Shown: positions 33,207 to 41,292 of the stretch, piece by piece
Numbering within the stretch: position 1 is the stretch's first letter
Layout: each line of letters starts with the position of its first letter
Assembly (NCBI RefSeq): GCF_002797855.1
Contig: NZ_PGFB01000002.1
Location: 186,001 to 250,000 of the forward strand
Origin: Compostimonas suwonensis
GTDB lineage: Bacteria > Actinomycetota > Actinomycetes > Actinomycetales > Microbacteriaceae
DNA: 64,000 bases
Direction of reading: 5' to 3'
Translations under genes and position numbers: made by a program
The notes under the pieces: generated by a model
The model's input: only the letters and a program-made list of their open reading frames with translations
Databases searched by the model: none
What the model was told of the DNA's origin: nothing

Positions 33207-34052
33207 TCAGTGCAGCAGCTCGCCGTTGCGGGCGAGCACGTTCTTCTCCCCCGCCTCGATCGGCACGGCGAAGCGGTTCTGCGCCGGCGGCATCGGGCAG
33301 TTGAAGTTGTAGCTGAAGGCGCACGGCGGCAGGTAGGCGCGGTTGAAGTCGAGCGTGATGGTGCCGTTCTGCCCCGGGGTCACGCGCATGAACCGGCCCA
33401 CGCTGTAGCTCGAGTCGCCGTTCGTCGCGTCGGCGAAGACGAGCAGCAGCCCGCCGTCGTCCTGAAAGGCGGCGAGGTCGTAGTCGACGCCGTCTTTGCT
33501 GAAGGTGATGCTCGCGGGCACGACCTTGTCGCGGGTGCGCCCCTCGTCTTTGAGATGCTCGATGCCGACGATCGAGCCGCCCTCGATGGGCGTGTAGTTC
33601 GCCTCGACGACCCACTCGGGATCGTAGGGGAAGGCGTCGATCGAGCCGAAGTCGCCGATCGCCTCCGACGCGGCGTCCCACACCCGCAGGGCGTAGTCTC
33701 CGTCGTCGCTCGCGATGACGTAGCCGGTCGTGGTGTCGTCGAAGACGATCGAGCTCGGGTTGATGCTGTCTTTGCCCGCGACGATCGTCTCGCCGTCGAC
33801 GAGCTCGCCGTCGACGACGATGCCCTCGGATGCCGCGGCCGTCACCTTGAGCCCCGACACGCCTTTCGGCAGCGGCGACCACAGACCGGGCACTCCCCAG
33901 ACGGGCTGCGCAGCGGCATCCGGGTCGCCCGTGATCCACTGCGTGTTCACGAGGGCGAGGTTGCCCTGACGCGAGGTGACGGCGCGCCTCCTGCGCTCGT
34001 GGAAGGCGTCGAGCTCCGCGCGGGGGTCGTTGCCGGTCTCGGTGGATGTCAT
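33207..34052 (-). CDS. DUF1684 family protein
   Basis: A 281-residue protein of the DUF1684 family, an all-beta fold. Family hallmarks are the C-terminal FNRAYLPPCAFSYNFNCPMPPAQNRFAVPIEAGEK and the preceding LLLVFADATNGDSSYSVGRFM. Function is unknown; the conserved Cys/Asn/Arg cluster in the C-terminal block suggests a ligand or active site. AGGAG precedes ATG 34052. No signal peptide is present. Confidence 0.9.
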   Translation of the reverse strand: MTSTETGNDPRAELDAFHERRRRAVTSRQGNLALVNTQWITGDPDAAAQPVWGVPGLWSPLPKGVSGLKVTAAASEGIVVDGELVDGETIVAGKDSINPSSIVFDDTTTGYVIASDDGDYALRVWDAASEAIGDFGSIDAFPYDPEWVVEANYTPIEGGSIVGIEHLKDEGRTRDKVVPASITFSKDGVDYDLAAFQDDGGLLLVFADATNGDSSYSVGRFMRVTPGQNGTITLDFNRAYLPPCAFSYNFNCPMPPAQNRFAVPIEAGEKNVLARNGELLH

Positions 34053-34139
34053 CGTGTTCGTCTCCTGTGGTCTCCGGCGCTCGACTCGTCGCAGTCGTGC
34101 TCCTCACACGCCTCAACGACGCCGGGTGCCGAAATATTG

Positions 34140-35843
34140 CTACTTCGCTTGACCATAGTCGTCGACCACGGCGACGGTCACGGGAAAGTCGACCGGAAAA
34201 TCGCCGAACAGCAGGCGCCCGGCGGTTCGCGCCGACTCGGTGACGGCTCGTGCGACGGCGTCGGCCTGCTCGGCCGGGGCGTGGACCATGACCTCGTCGT
34301 GCAGGAAGAACACGAGGTGCGCGCGTCGGGCGAAGGCCCCCGCGCCGGCGGATGCCGCGGAGCTCGCCGGCATCGCCGCGAGCCGCTTGCGCAGCTCGGC
34401 CATCCAGCACAGCGCCCACTCGGCCGCCGATCCCTGCACGACGAAGTTGCGGGTGAACCGCCCCCAGTCGCGCGCCCGGGATCGCGCCCGCTTCTGCTCA
34501 GCCTCGCCCGCCTCGGGGCGGTAGGCGGCTGATTGCGCCTCCGACCAGCTCGGCCCGGGGCGCGGTGAGCTGCGGCCCAGGCGGGTCGTGACGATCTCGC
34601 CGCGCTCTCCGCGACGGGCAGCCGCCTCGACGAGGGCGAGGGCCTGCGGAAACGCCTTCGTGAGACCCGGGAGCAGCCGCCCGCTCTCCCCCGTGGTCGC
34701 TCCATACATCGCGCCGAGCATCGCGATCTTCGCGTGCGCCCGGTCGTCGACGGCGCCGCTCGCCACGATCCCGTCGTAGAGGTCTTGCCCGAAACCGGCT
34801 TTCGCCATGGCCGTGTCGGAGGACATGCCCGTCAGGATCCGCGGCTCGAGCTGCGCCGCGTCGGCGACGACGAGCTTCCAGCCGGCATCGGCGACGACCG
34901 CTGAGCGCACCTGCTTGGGCAGCTGGAGAGCGCCGCCGCCGCGGGCGGCCCAGCGCCCTGTGACGACGCCGCCCGGCACGTACTCCGGGTGGAAGCGGCC
35001 GTCGCGCACCCAGGTGTCCATCCAGCTCCAGCCGTTGGCGGTGAGCAGGCGGGAGAGCTTCTTGTACTCGAGCAGGGGCGGGATGGCGGGATGCGAGATC
35101 TCCTTGAGCTCCCAGGAGCGCGTCGAGCTCACCTCGATGCCCCCGCGTCGCAGGGCTTTCACGAGCTCGGCGGGAGAGTCGGGGTTGACGTCGGGCACGC
35201 CGAGCTTCTCGGAGATCTCACCGAGCAGCCGCGTCATCGTGGCGGGTCGCCGACCGGGCGGCACTCGCGGCCCGAGCAGCTCGGTGAGCACCCGGTCGTG
35301 CACCTCGACGTGCCAGGGCAGCCCCGCGTGGCGCATCTCGCTCGCGATGAGGGCGCCGACCGACTCGGCGGCCAGCAGCAGGCGCAGCCGCGCGGGCTCG
35401 GCCGAGGCGGCGACCGCCTGCAGCTGCCGCTCGAACTCGACCGCGGCGTCAGGGTCGTCGTCGTGGGTCGGCTCGGCGACGAGGTCGAAGAGGGTCGTGC
35501 CCCTGTCGGGCCTCTCGACGGGCGCGTCGTCGAATCGCCGCTCGTCCCATCCGTCGGGCTCGGCACGGGCGAGCGGCGTGTCTGCGGTCAGCTCGGAGTT
35601 GCGCAGGATGGCGCGGCTCAGGGTGAGGTCGTGACAACGCTCGACGATCACCCCGTCGTCGAGCAGCTGCGGGTACCAGTGCGAGGTGTCGCTCCACACC
35701 CAGCGAGGGTGTTCGGCCTCGCGGCGTCGGACGAGCTCGGGGAAGGCGGCGCGTGTGACGGTGGCCTGCGACATCCTCGAGCCGGAGTCGTCGTAGTCGC
35801 TCACACGCACCTCGTCTGCCCGGAGCTCGACGACGATATGCAT
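34140..35843 (-). CDS. Pol I-like DNA polymerase (bifunctional 3'-5' exonuclease/polymerase family)
   Basis: A 567-residue A-family polymerase without a 5' nuclease domain. Polymerase motifs are intact: motif A VADAAQLEPRI, motif B RAHAKIAMLGAMYG (Arg and Lys of the O-helix spaced as in Pol I, then Tyr-Gly), and motif C VFFLHDEVMV. The N-terminal third should hold the proofreading domain, but I see no FDxET-like motif or the other DEDD residues, so exonuclease activity is doubtful. The start is taken at ATG 35843 (MHIVVELRADEVRV). Such proteins occur in addition to PolA in Actinobacteria and may act in repair. Confidence 0.82.
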   Translation of the reverse strand: MHIVVELRADEVRVSDYDDSGSRMSQATVTRAAFPELVRRREAEHPRWVWSDTSHWYPQLLDDGVIVERCHDLTLSRAILRNSELTADTPLARAEPDGWDERRFDDAPVERPDRGTTLFDLVAEPTHDDDPDAAVEFERQLQAVAASAEPARLRLLLAAESVGALIASEMRHAGLPWHVEVHDRVLTELLGPRVPPGRRPATMTRLLGEISEKLGVPDVNPDSPAELVKALRRGGIEVSSTRSWELKEISHPAIPPLLEYKKLSRLLTANGWSWMDTWVRDGRFHPEYVPGGVVTGRWAARGGGALQLPKQVRSAVVADAGWKLVVADAAQLEPRILTGMSSDTAMAKAGFGQDLYDGIVASGAVDDRAHAKIAMLGAMYGATTGESGRLLPGLTKAFPQALALVEAAARRGERGEIVTTRLGRSSPRPGPSWSEAQSAAYRPEAGEAEQKRARSRARDWGRFTRNFVVQGSAAEWALCWMAELRKRLAAMPASSAASAGAGAFARRAHLVFFLHDEVMVHAPAEQADAVARAVTESARTAGRLLFGDFPVDFPVTVAVVDDYGQAK

Positions 35844-36032
35844 TCGACCATTGTCGCGTGCGCCTCTGACACGGTGCCCGCGCGCTGTGTCAGGGAGGTT
35901 TCGTATCACCCCTCAACGGGGGGTCTTCTTTCGATGTATGATCGCGATGGCTATATATCACATTGCACTAAGCACACCCTGTTCACCCCGAAGCAGATCC
36001 GCATGTACCAGCCGACAGTAAGAGGCTCGTCG

Positions 36033-37271
36033 ATGAGCATTCATCAAATGGTCAACCACATCGCCCAGGTGGTAGGCAGACCAGCATTGCTGGAAGACCG
36101 CAAGCAGCGCGTCGTAGCCTACAGCCCGCAGTCCGACGCGATCGACGAAGTGCGCCGGAAAACCATCCTGCAGCATCACGCCGGGCCCGACGTGAGCTCC
36201 TGGCTGCTCGAGCTGGGCGTCTACAACTCCCGCGAGTCGGTGCACATCCCGCCCAACCCCCGGTTCGAGATGCTGCCGCGCCTCTGTATCCCGATCCGCA
36301 AGGCCGATGTCGCGCTCGGCCATCTGTGGTTCATCGAGGCGCCCGACGCGATGGACCCCGCCGACGTCGCCCGAGCCGACGACCTCAGCGAGCGTCTGGC
36401 CGACGAGTGGATCCGGTGGCGCGCCCAGCAGGACTTCGCCGTGGCGCGCACCGCCGAGTGCGTGCGCGAGCTGCTCCTCGGCACCGGCGACGCGAGGATG
36501 CGCGCGGCCGACGACGTGCTGCACGACGGCCACTTCGTGCCGGGCACGAGCGTGCGCGCCTTCGTGCTTCGACCGGTCGCGGGGGCCCGTGCGCCCGAGG
36601 CCGACGAGCTCGCCGAGGCCCTCGAGCGCACCACGCGCTCCACCGTCCGCGCACTCGGAGCGGGGCACGCCCTCACCCTCGTGCGCAAGGACCACACGGT
36701 CGTGCTCGTGCCCTCCTCCGACGAGCCGGGTCGTTTCCCCTCCGTCGAGAAGACCGCGCAGCTGCTGCTCGCGGCCTCGGAGAACGTCGTCGACGTCGTG
36801 CCCGGAGTGTCGTCGGTCGTGGTCGGCGTCGGCAGCTCGAGCGCGAGCCTGCACGAGGCCCAGCTGAGCTACGAGGACGCCCTGCGCGCCGCCCAGATCG
36901 GGGCGTCCTTCGGAATCACCGAGAGGGTCGTGCGCTGGGACCAGCTCGGCGTGTACCGCGGGCTCTACACGATCGCGTCGCTCGGCATCCAGTCCACCGA
37001 CTTCCAGGCCGGCTTCGAGCGCATTATGCTCGAGCGCGACGGCCAGGCGCTCCTCGACACCGCCGAGTGCTATCTGAATCTCGGATGCCGCGTGCAAGAC
37101 GCCGCGGCGAGGCTCAACCTGCACCGCACCTCGCTGTACCACCGTCTCGGGCGCATCGAGCGCATCCTCGGCATCGACCTGCAGAACGGGGTCGAACGTC
37201 TGGGCCTGCACCTCGCGATCATGCTCATGAAGATCGGCACGAGTCGGTCGGTGAATCCGGTGGACGCCTGA
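36033..37271 (+). CDS. PucR/CdaR-type transcriptional regulator
   Basis: A 412-residue regulator. An N-terminal sensor-like region (MSIHQMVNHIAQVVGRPALLEDRKQRVVAYSP ... RLCIPIRKADVALGHLWF) resembles a GAF/PucR ligand domain, followed by a GGDEF-like middle. The C-terminal HTH reads LLDTAECYLNLGCRVQDAAARLNLHRTSLYHRLGRIERILGIDL. ATG 36033 is chosen because AAGAGG lies upstream at good spacing; in-frame ATGs further upstream (35934, 36003) lack this. The target and signal are unknown. Confidence 0.82.
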   Translation: MSIHQMVNHIAQVVGRPALLEDRKQRVVAYSPQSDAIDEVRRKTILQHHAGPDVSSWLLELGVYNSRESVHIPPNPRFEMLPRLCIPIRKADVALGHLWFIEAPDAMDPADVARADDLSERLADEWIRWRAQQDFAVARTAECVRELLLGTGDARMRAADDVLHDGHFVPGTSVRAFVLRPVAGARAPEADELAEALERTTRSTVRALGAGHALTLVRKDHTVVLVPSSDEPGRFPSVEKTAQLLLAASENVVDVVPGVSSVVVGVGSSSASLHEAQLSYEDALRAAQIGASFGITERVVRWDQLGVYRGLYTIASLGIQSTDFQAGFERIMLERDGQALLDTAECYLNLGCRVQDAAARLNLHRTSLYHRLGRIERILGIDLQNGVERLGLHLAIMLMKIGTSRSVNPVDA

Positions 37272-37347
37272 GATGGCACGCCGAACCCGTCGCATGCCGA
37301 AGCGCCCGCAGAACCGCCCGGGGAACCTCCGGCCGCCGGCGTCCGCC

Positions 37348-37440
37348 ATTCGACAGATGTCGAATCCCACCCCGCTCGAACCCGACAAAGGCCTCGTGTC
37401 GCCACCGCGGCCCTTCCCTATGCTGAACCGATCGGTCAGC
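37348..37440 (+). promoter_or_regulatory. two palindromes and a -10 box upstream of the DUF916 gene
   Basis: ATTCGACA-GA-TGTCGAAT (37348-37365) is a perfect palindrome with a two-base centre. TATGCT (about 37420-37425) is a plausible -10. The start region just after it is itself palindromic: GCTGAACCGA and TCGGTCAGC (37422-37440), perfect but for one bulged base. Two dyads in this position suggest regulated expression of the surface-protein locus. Confidence 0.4.
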
Positions 37441-37484
37441 CGCACCACGTTTCAAGGCTCGCCCGTGAGAGATGGACAAACCCG

Positions 37485-38624
37485 TTGAAGAAGAACCCCC
37501 TGTCGAACAACCCCTTGCTGAAGAGAAGATCCGCCCTCGCCGCCGTCACGGCCCTGGGGTTCTCCCTCGCCGTCGGCCTGCTCGCAGCGTCGCCCGCCCA
37601 GGCGGCCGACGACGACATCTCGTGGGCCGTGCAGCCCTCATCGGCCACCGGCCCCGACGGGCGCGACACCCTGAGCTATCAGCTGGCCCCCGGTGAGAGC
37701 GTCACCGACTACGTGGGCGTCTCCAACCTGAGCGCGGCCCCGCTGCAGATGCGCGTCTACGCCATGGACGCGCTCATGACGAGCGACGGCGCCTTCACGC
37801 TGCCGCCGGCCGACACGAAGTCCGTCGACGTGGGCTCGTGGGTGGGCATCACGGGTGGCGAAGGAACGTACACGATCGAGCCCGGCACGCGCATCGACAT
37901 CCCCTTCCGTCTCACGGTTCCCCCCACGGCCTCCCCCGGCGACCACGCCGGAGGCATCGTCGCCTCGCTGAGCGAGATGCCCTCCACGGGCGACGGGGCC
38001 CAGCAGCTCGCCGTCGACCGCCGTGTCGGCGTGCGCATCTACGTGGACGTTCCCGGTGAGCGCACCCCGCAGCTCGCCGTCTCCGACGTCACCGTGAACT
38101 ACGGCGGCGGCTGGGACCTCTTCTCCGGAACCACCGAGGTGAGCTACACCGTGACGAACCCCGGCAACGTACGCCTGGGCGGAACAGTCGATCTGAACCT
38201 CGACGGGATCGGCGGCTGGGATCTCGGCACCGCGCCGAGCAAGCAACTGCCCGAGCTCCTGCCCGGAAGCAGCATCGAGGTGCACGAGACCATGGACAAC
38301 GTCGTGCCGGCTGTGCTCCTGACCGCGACGACGAACCTCACCCCCACCTCCGTCGGCGATGCGGGCGAGGACGTCGGCGACCCCAGCACCGCGAGCGGCA
38401 CGGGCTGGGCGATCCCCTACCTCCTCCTCATCATCGTGATCGTGATCGCCGGTCTCATCGTGCTGCTGTGGTTGCGAGGCCGCCACTGGCGCAGACGAGC
38501 GGCGCTGGCCGTCGCGAGTGCGGCCGGTGCCGGCGAAGCCGCGAGCGGCGGCGGCGCGACGGGCGCACCCCTCGCGCCCGGTGCCCCCGCGGCATCCGGC
38601 GCCGTCGTCGCGAAAGCCGACTGA
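37485..38624 (+). CDS. DUF916 (WxL-interacting/peptidoglycan-binding) membrane protein
   Basis: A 379-residue surface protein starting at TTG 37485. It has a signal peptide (ALAAVTALGFSLAVGLLAASPAQA) and a DUF916 beta domain (about 45-175: SYQLAPGESVTDYVGVSNLSAAPLQMRVYAMDA ... ASPGDHAGGIVASL). A second immunoglobulin-like domain (about 185-285) is followed by a C-terminal membrane helix (IPYLLLIIVIVIAGLIVLLWL) with a basic, Ala/Gly-rich tail inside the cell. In Firmicutes DUF916 proteins bind peptidoglycan and hold WxL-domain proteins at the surface. Here the next two genes encode peptidases that end in WxL-like domains. Confidence 0.85.
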   Translation: MKKNPLSNNPLLKRRSALAAVTALGFSLAVGLLAASPAQAADDDISWAVQPSSATGPDGRDTLSYQLAPGESVTDYVGVSNLSAAPLQMRVYAMDALMTSDGAFTLPPADTKSVDVGSWVGITGGEGTYTIEPGTRIDIPFRLTVPPTASPGDHAGGIVASLSEMPSTGDGAQQLAVDRRVGVRIYVDVPGERTPQLAVSDVTVNYGGGWDLFSGTTEVSYTVTNPGNVRLGGTVDLNLDGIGGWDLGTAPSKQLPELLPGSSIEVHETMDNVVPAVLLTATTNLTPTSVGDAGEDVGDPSTASGTGWAIPYLLLIIVIVIAGLIVLLWLRGRHWRRRAALAVASAAGAGEAASGGGATGAPLAPGAPAASGAVVAKAD

Positions 38625-38712
38625 GCGCGCTGCACGAGCGCATTCGACGACCGTCGACTCTGTGGGTCGATGTCTTCGTCGTGCGACGGATGAATCGACT
38701 CGAACGCCTTTC

Positions 38713-38733
38713 TAGGCTGCAGGTGCATGCACC
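38713..38733 (+). promoter_or_regulatory. putative promoter and 12-bp palindrome before the M64 peptidase gene
   Basis: TAGGCT (38713-38718) could be a -10. Four bases later the perfect palindrome GGTGCATGCACC (38722-38733) covers the expected transcription start. The -35 is poor. It suggests the peptidase can be transcribed separately from the DUF916 gene. Confidence 0.4.
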
Positions 38734-38794
38734 CGGCGGACACCTTCGTCCGTCGTCGCATGACGAGTCCACGACGACTGAGGAAGGATCTCGA

Positions 38795-41194
38795 ATGTCC
38801 ACACCGAATCCCGGTTCCCCCCGAACCCGGGTCCAACGAGCAACCGCGCTTCTCGCGGTTCCGCTCCTGGCCGTGACGCTCGCCGTCGGTACGGCCGTCG
38901 CGCCGGCCCACGCCGACGAGCCCGCGGTCGGCAGCGCCACCCTCGTTCCGATCCAGGTGACCGGCGACCCGCAGGAGCGCTTCTCCCTCGTCATCCTCGG
39001 CGACGGCTACACCGCCGCCGAGATGCCGAAGTTCCGCGAGCAGGTCGAGGAGCACCTCGAGACCATGTGGAGCATCGAGCCCTACAAGAGCTACCGCAAC
39101 TACTTCAATGTCTACGCGGTCGAGATCGTCTCCGGCGAGTCGGGTGTGAGCTGCGACTCCTCGCTCGACTCCCCGCGCCGGAACACGCCCCTGCAGATGG
39201 CCTTCTGGGGCGGCTGCAACGCGTCGAGCGTGCAGCGCCTCCTCACCGTCAACAACACCCTGGCGAAGAACTTCGCGACGCTCGCCCCGAAGGTCGACCA
39301 GATCCTCGCCCTCGCCAACAGCGACACCTACGGCGGCGCGGGCGGCTCGTACGCGACGGCGAGCGGCGGCAACGCCCTCTCCGCGCTCATCTCGCCGCAC
39401 GAGCTGGGCCACTCGCTCGGCAAGCTCGACGACGAGTACGACTACTACACGCGCGGCATCACGACCGGCGCGTACACGGGCCGGGAGCCGGCATCCAAGC
39501 ACCACACCCTCCTGACCGAGCAGCAGATGCTCGACCAGCAGAAGAAGTGGTGGCGCTGGCTCGGCGAGCCCAGCGAGGCCGGCGGGACGATCGGGCGCTA
39601 CGAGGGCGGCCAGTACTACTCGACGGGGCTCTACCGCCCCAGCCGTCACTCGATCATGAAGACGCTCGGCTACCAGTACGACCAGGTCGGCCGCGAGATC
39701 ATGACCGAGCGCATCTCCTCGAAGATCAAGCTCGTGCCGCGCTCGACCCCGACGGATGCCCCGGTGGCCCCCGACTCGGTAGTCTGGCTCGAGACGGCCC
39801 ACCCCGTCTACCACGAGCTCGACGTGACCTGGAGCATCAACGGCACGGCGGTCACCGGGCTCGACAACGCCCGCCAGCTCGACCTCGAGGGGCGCGACGT
39901 CGTCGCCGGCGACACGATCAGCGCGACCGTCGTCGACAACACCGAGTTCGTGCGCGACCCGGCCCTGCGAGGCAGCGCGAGCATGACCCAGGTGCGCACC
40001 TGGACCGTCGGCGACACCCCGGTCGCCCCCGTGGCGGCGCCGGCCGAGTTCACGCAGGCGAGCCCGACGACGCACGCCACGGGCTCCAAGGACGTACTGT
40101 ACGTCGAGACCACCCACCCGAGCGACCACCTGCTCGACGTGAGCTGGAACGTCGACGGAACCGTCGTGCCCAACGCGCAGAAGCTCAACCTCGCGCTGGC
40201 CCCTCTCTCGCTCGACGGCGGAACCCACACCGTCACGGCGACGGTCAGCGATCCGACGGATGCCGCGGCGGGAACGGACACGCAGAGCTGGACGATCGAC
40301 GCCGTCGGCCCCCAGGTCGACGCGGTCATCTCCGCCCCCATCGCGACGACCCAAGGCGAGAACGGCGAGCCGCACTACACGGTCAACGAGTCGTTCTCGA
40401 TGAAGCTCACCCCGAGCGACGATCAGAGCGGTGCGCTCGTGGCGGAGTTCCGTCTCGACGGCGACGGCTGGCACAACTACTACGGCTGGCCGACCGACAA
40501 GAACGAGCCGTTCCTTTTCACGCCCACGGGCACGAACATCGACGACCTCATCTACGGCAACCTGGGCACGGGCGGCATGTCGCTCTCGCCGTTCCAGGCC
40601 CGGGAGCCCGGCTACGGCACGCACCGCGTCGAGTACCGCGCCACCGACGCCGCCGGCAACATCGGCGAGGTCAAGGCGTTCACGGTGACCGTCCTCGGCG
40701 GCGACGACAGCGACCCGCGTCAGGTGATCTCGGCGACGGTCGCCGGCAGCCCGTTGTCGTTGACGGTGTCGAGCACCGACCCGATCACCCTGCCGGCGGT
40801 CACGTTGACGGGTGTCGACCAGGTCACCGCCGGTGAGCTGCACCCCGTGCAGGTCGTCGACTCGCGTGGAACCTCGGCCGGCTGGGACCTGACCGGTCAG
40901 GTCTCCGACTTCACGAGCGGAACCGGCACCATCCTCGCCGACAACCTCGGCTGGCGCCCCACTGCAGAGACCTACGTCGGAGACCTTCCCGTCGCACCCG
41001 ACGAGACCTCGGCCGTCACCGCCGGCGACGTCGCGGCTCCCGGAACGGGCCTCGGAACGGCCTCGACGCTCTGCTCCGCGGAGACCGGTCACAGCTCGGG
41101 CAGCTTCACCTGCGCGGGCGGCCTCGACCTCGGGATCCCGGGATCCAGCCGACTGGGAACCTACACCGGGGTGCTCACACTCACCCTCATCTAG
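38795..41194 (+). CDS. secreted M64 family metallopeptidase with WxL-like C-terminal domain
   Basis: A 799-residue secreted enzyme. A signal peptide (ATALLAVPLLAVTLAVGTAVAPAHA) is followed by the M64 domain (about 45-330), beginning RFSLVILGDGYTAAEMPKF. The zinc motif HELGHSLGKLDDEY has H202, E203 and H206, and D/E residues follow. Two Ig-like domains (about 330-640) come next. The last 157 residues form a domain with GWDLTGQVSDFTSGTGTILADNLGW and the end GTYTGVLTLTLI, which I interpret as a WxL-like wall-binding domain. M64 includes bacterial IgA-cleaving enzymes. AGGAAGGA lies upstream of ATG 38795. Confidence 0.85.
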   Translation: MSTPNPGSPRTRVQRATALLAVPLLAVTLAVGTAVAPAHADEPAVGSATLVPIQVTGDPQERFSLVILGDGYTAAEMPKFREQVEEHLETMWSIEPYKSYRNYFNVYAVEIVSGESGVSCDSSLDSPRRNTPLQMAFWGGCNASSVQRLLTVNNTLAKNFATLAPKVDQILALANSDTYGGAGGSYATASGGNALSALISPHELGHSLGKLDDEYDYYTRGITTGAYTGREPASKHHTLLTEQQMLDQQKKWWRWLGEPSEAGGTIGRYEGGQYYSTGLYRPSRHSIMKTLGYQYDQVGREIMTERISSKIKLVPRSTPTDAPVAPDSVVWLETAHPVYHELDVTWSINGTAVTGLDNARQLDLEGRDVVAGDTISATVVDNTEFVRDPALRGSASMTQVRTWTVGDTPVAPVAAPAEFTQASPTTHATGSKDVLYVETTHPSDHLLDVSWNVDGTVVPNAQKLNLALAPLSLDGGTHTVTATVSDPTDAAAGTDTQSWTIDAVGPQVDAVISAPIATTQGENGEPHYTVNESFSMKLTPSDDQSGALVAEFRLDGDGWHNYYGWPTDKNEPFLFTPTGTNIDDLIYGNLGTGGMSLSPFQAREPGYGTHRVEYRATDAAGNIGEVKAFTVTVLGGDDSDPRQVISATVAGSPLSLTVSSTDPITLPAVTLTGVDQVTAGELHPVQVVDSRGTSAGWDLTGQVSDFTSGTGTILADNLGWRPTAETYVGDLPVAPDETSAVTAGDVAAPGTGLGTASTLCSAETGHSSGSFTCAGGLDLGIPGSSRLGTYTGVLTLTLI
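40721..41194 (+). repeat. WxL-like domain repeat, copy 1
   Basis: This 474-base 3' end of the M64 gene aligns without any insertion or deletion with 43156-43629, the 3' end of the S15 gene. In the first 261 bases only 9 differ (5 of them after base 30), whereas the last 210 differ at many positions. Confidence 0.85.
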
Positions 41195-41228
41195 CCGACA
41201 GACACAAACCCGCACACAGTACGAGACA

Positions 41229-41263
41229 GGCGTGGGCCGGGGCACAACGCCCCGGCCCACGCC
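41229..41263 (+). terminator. strong hairpin between the two peptidase genes
   Basis: A perfect 15-bp stem: GGCGTGGGCCGGGGC (41229-41243) and GCCCCGGCCCACGCC (41249-41263), loop ACAAC. No T-tract follows. It can terminate transcription in part or protect the upstream mRNA. The S15 gene starts 29 bases later with its own GAGGGAG site. Confidence 0.6.
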
Positions 41264-41292
41264 CAAACCAGAGAAACACGAGGGAGATATCC

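Noticed and set aside
37273-37488. A 71-residue plus-strand frame (MARRTRRMPKRPQ...) just after the PucR/CdaR-type regulator
   Set aside because: It is rich in Arg and Pro, overlaps the palindromic promoter region and the DUF916 start, and has no ribosome-binding site at its ATG.
38417-41266. A 949-residue open frame on the minus strand opposite the M64 peptidase gene
   Set aside because: It mirrors a well-supported secreted peptidase, has monotonous Val/Arg/Gly/Asp composition, and has no domain or ribosome-binding site.
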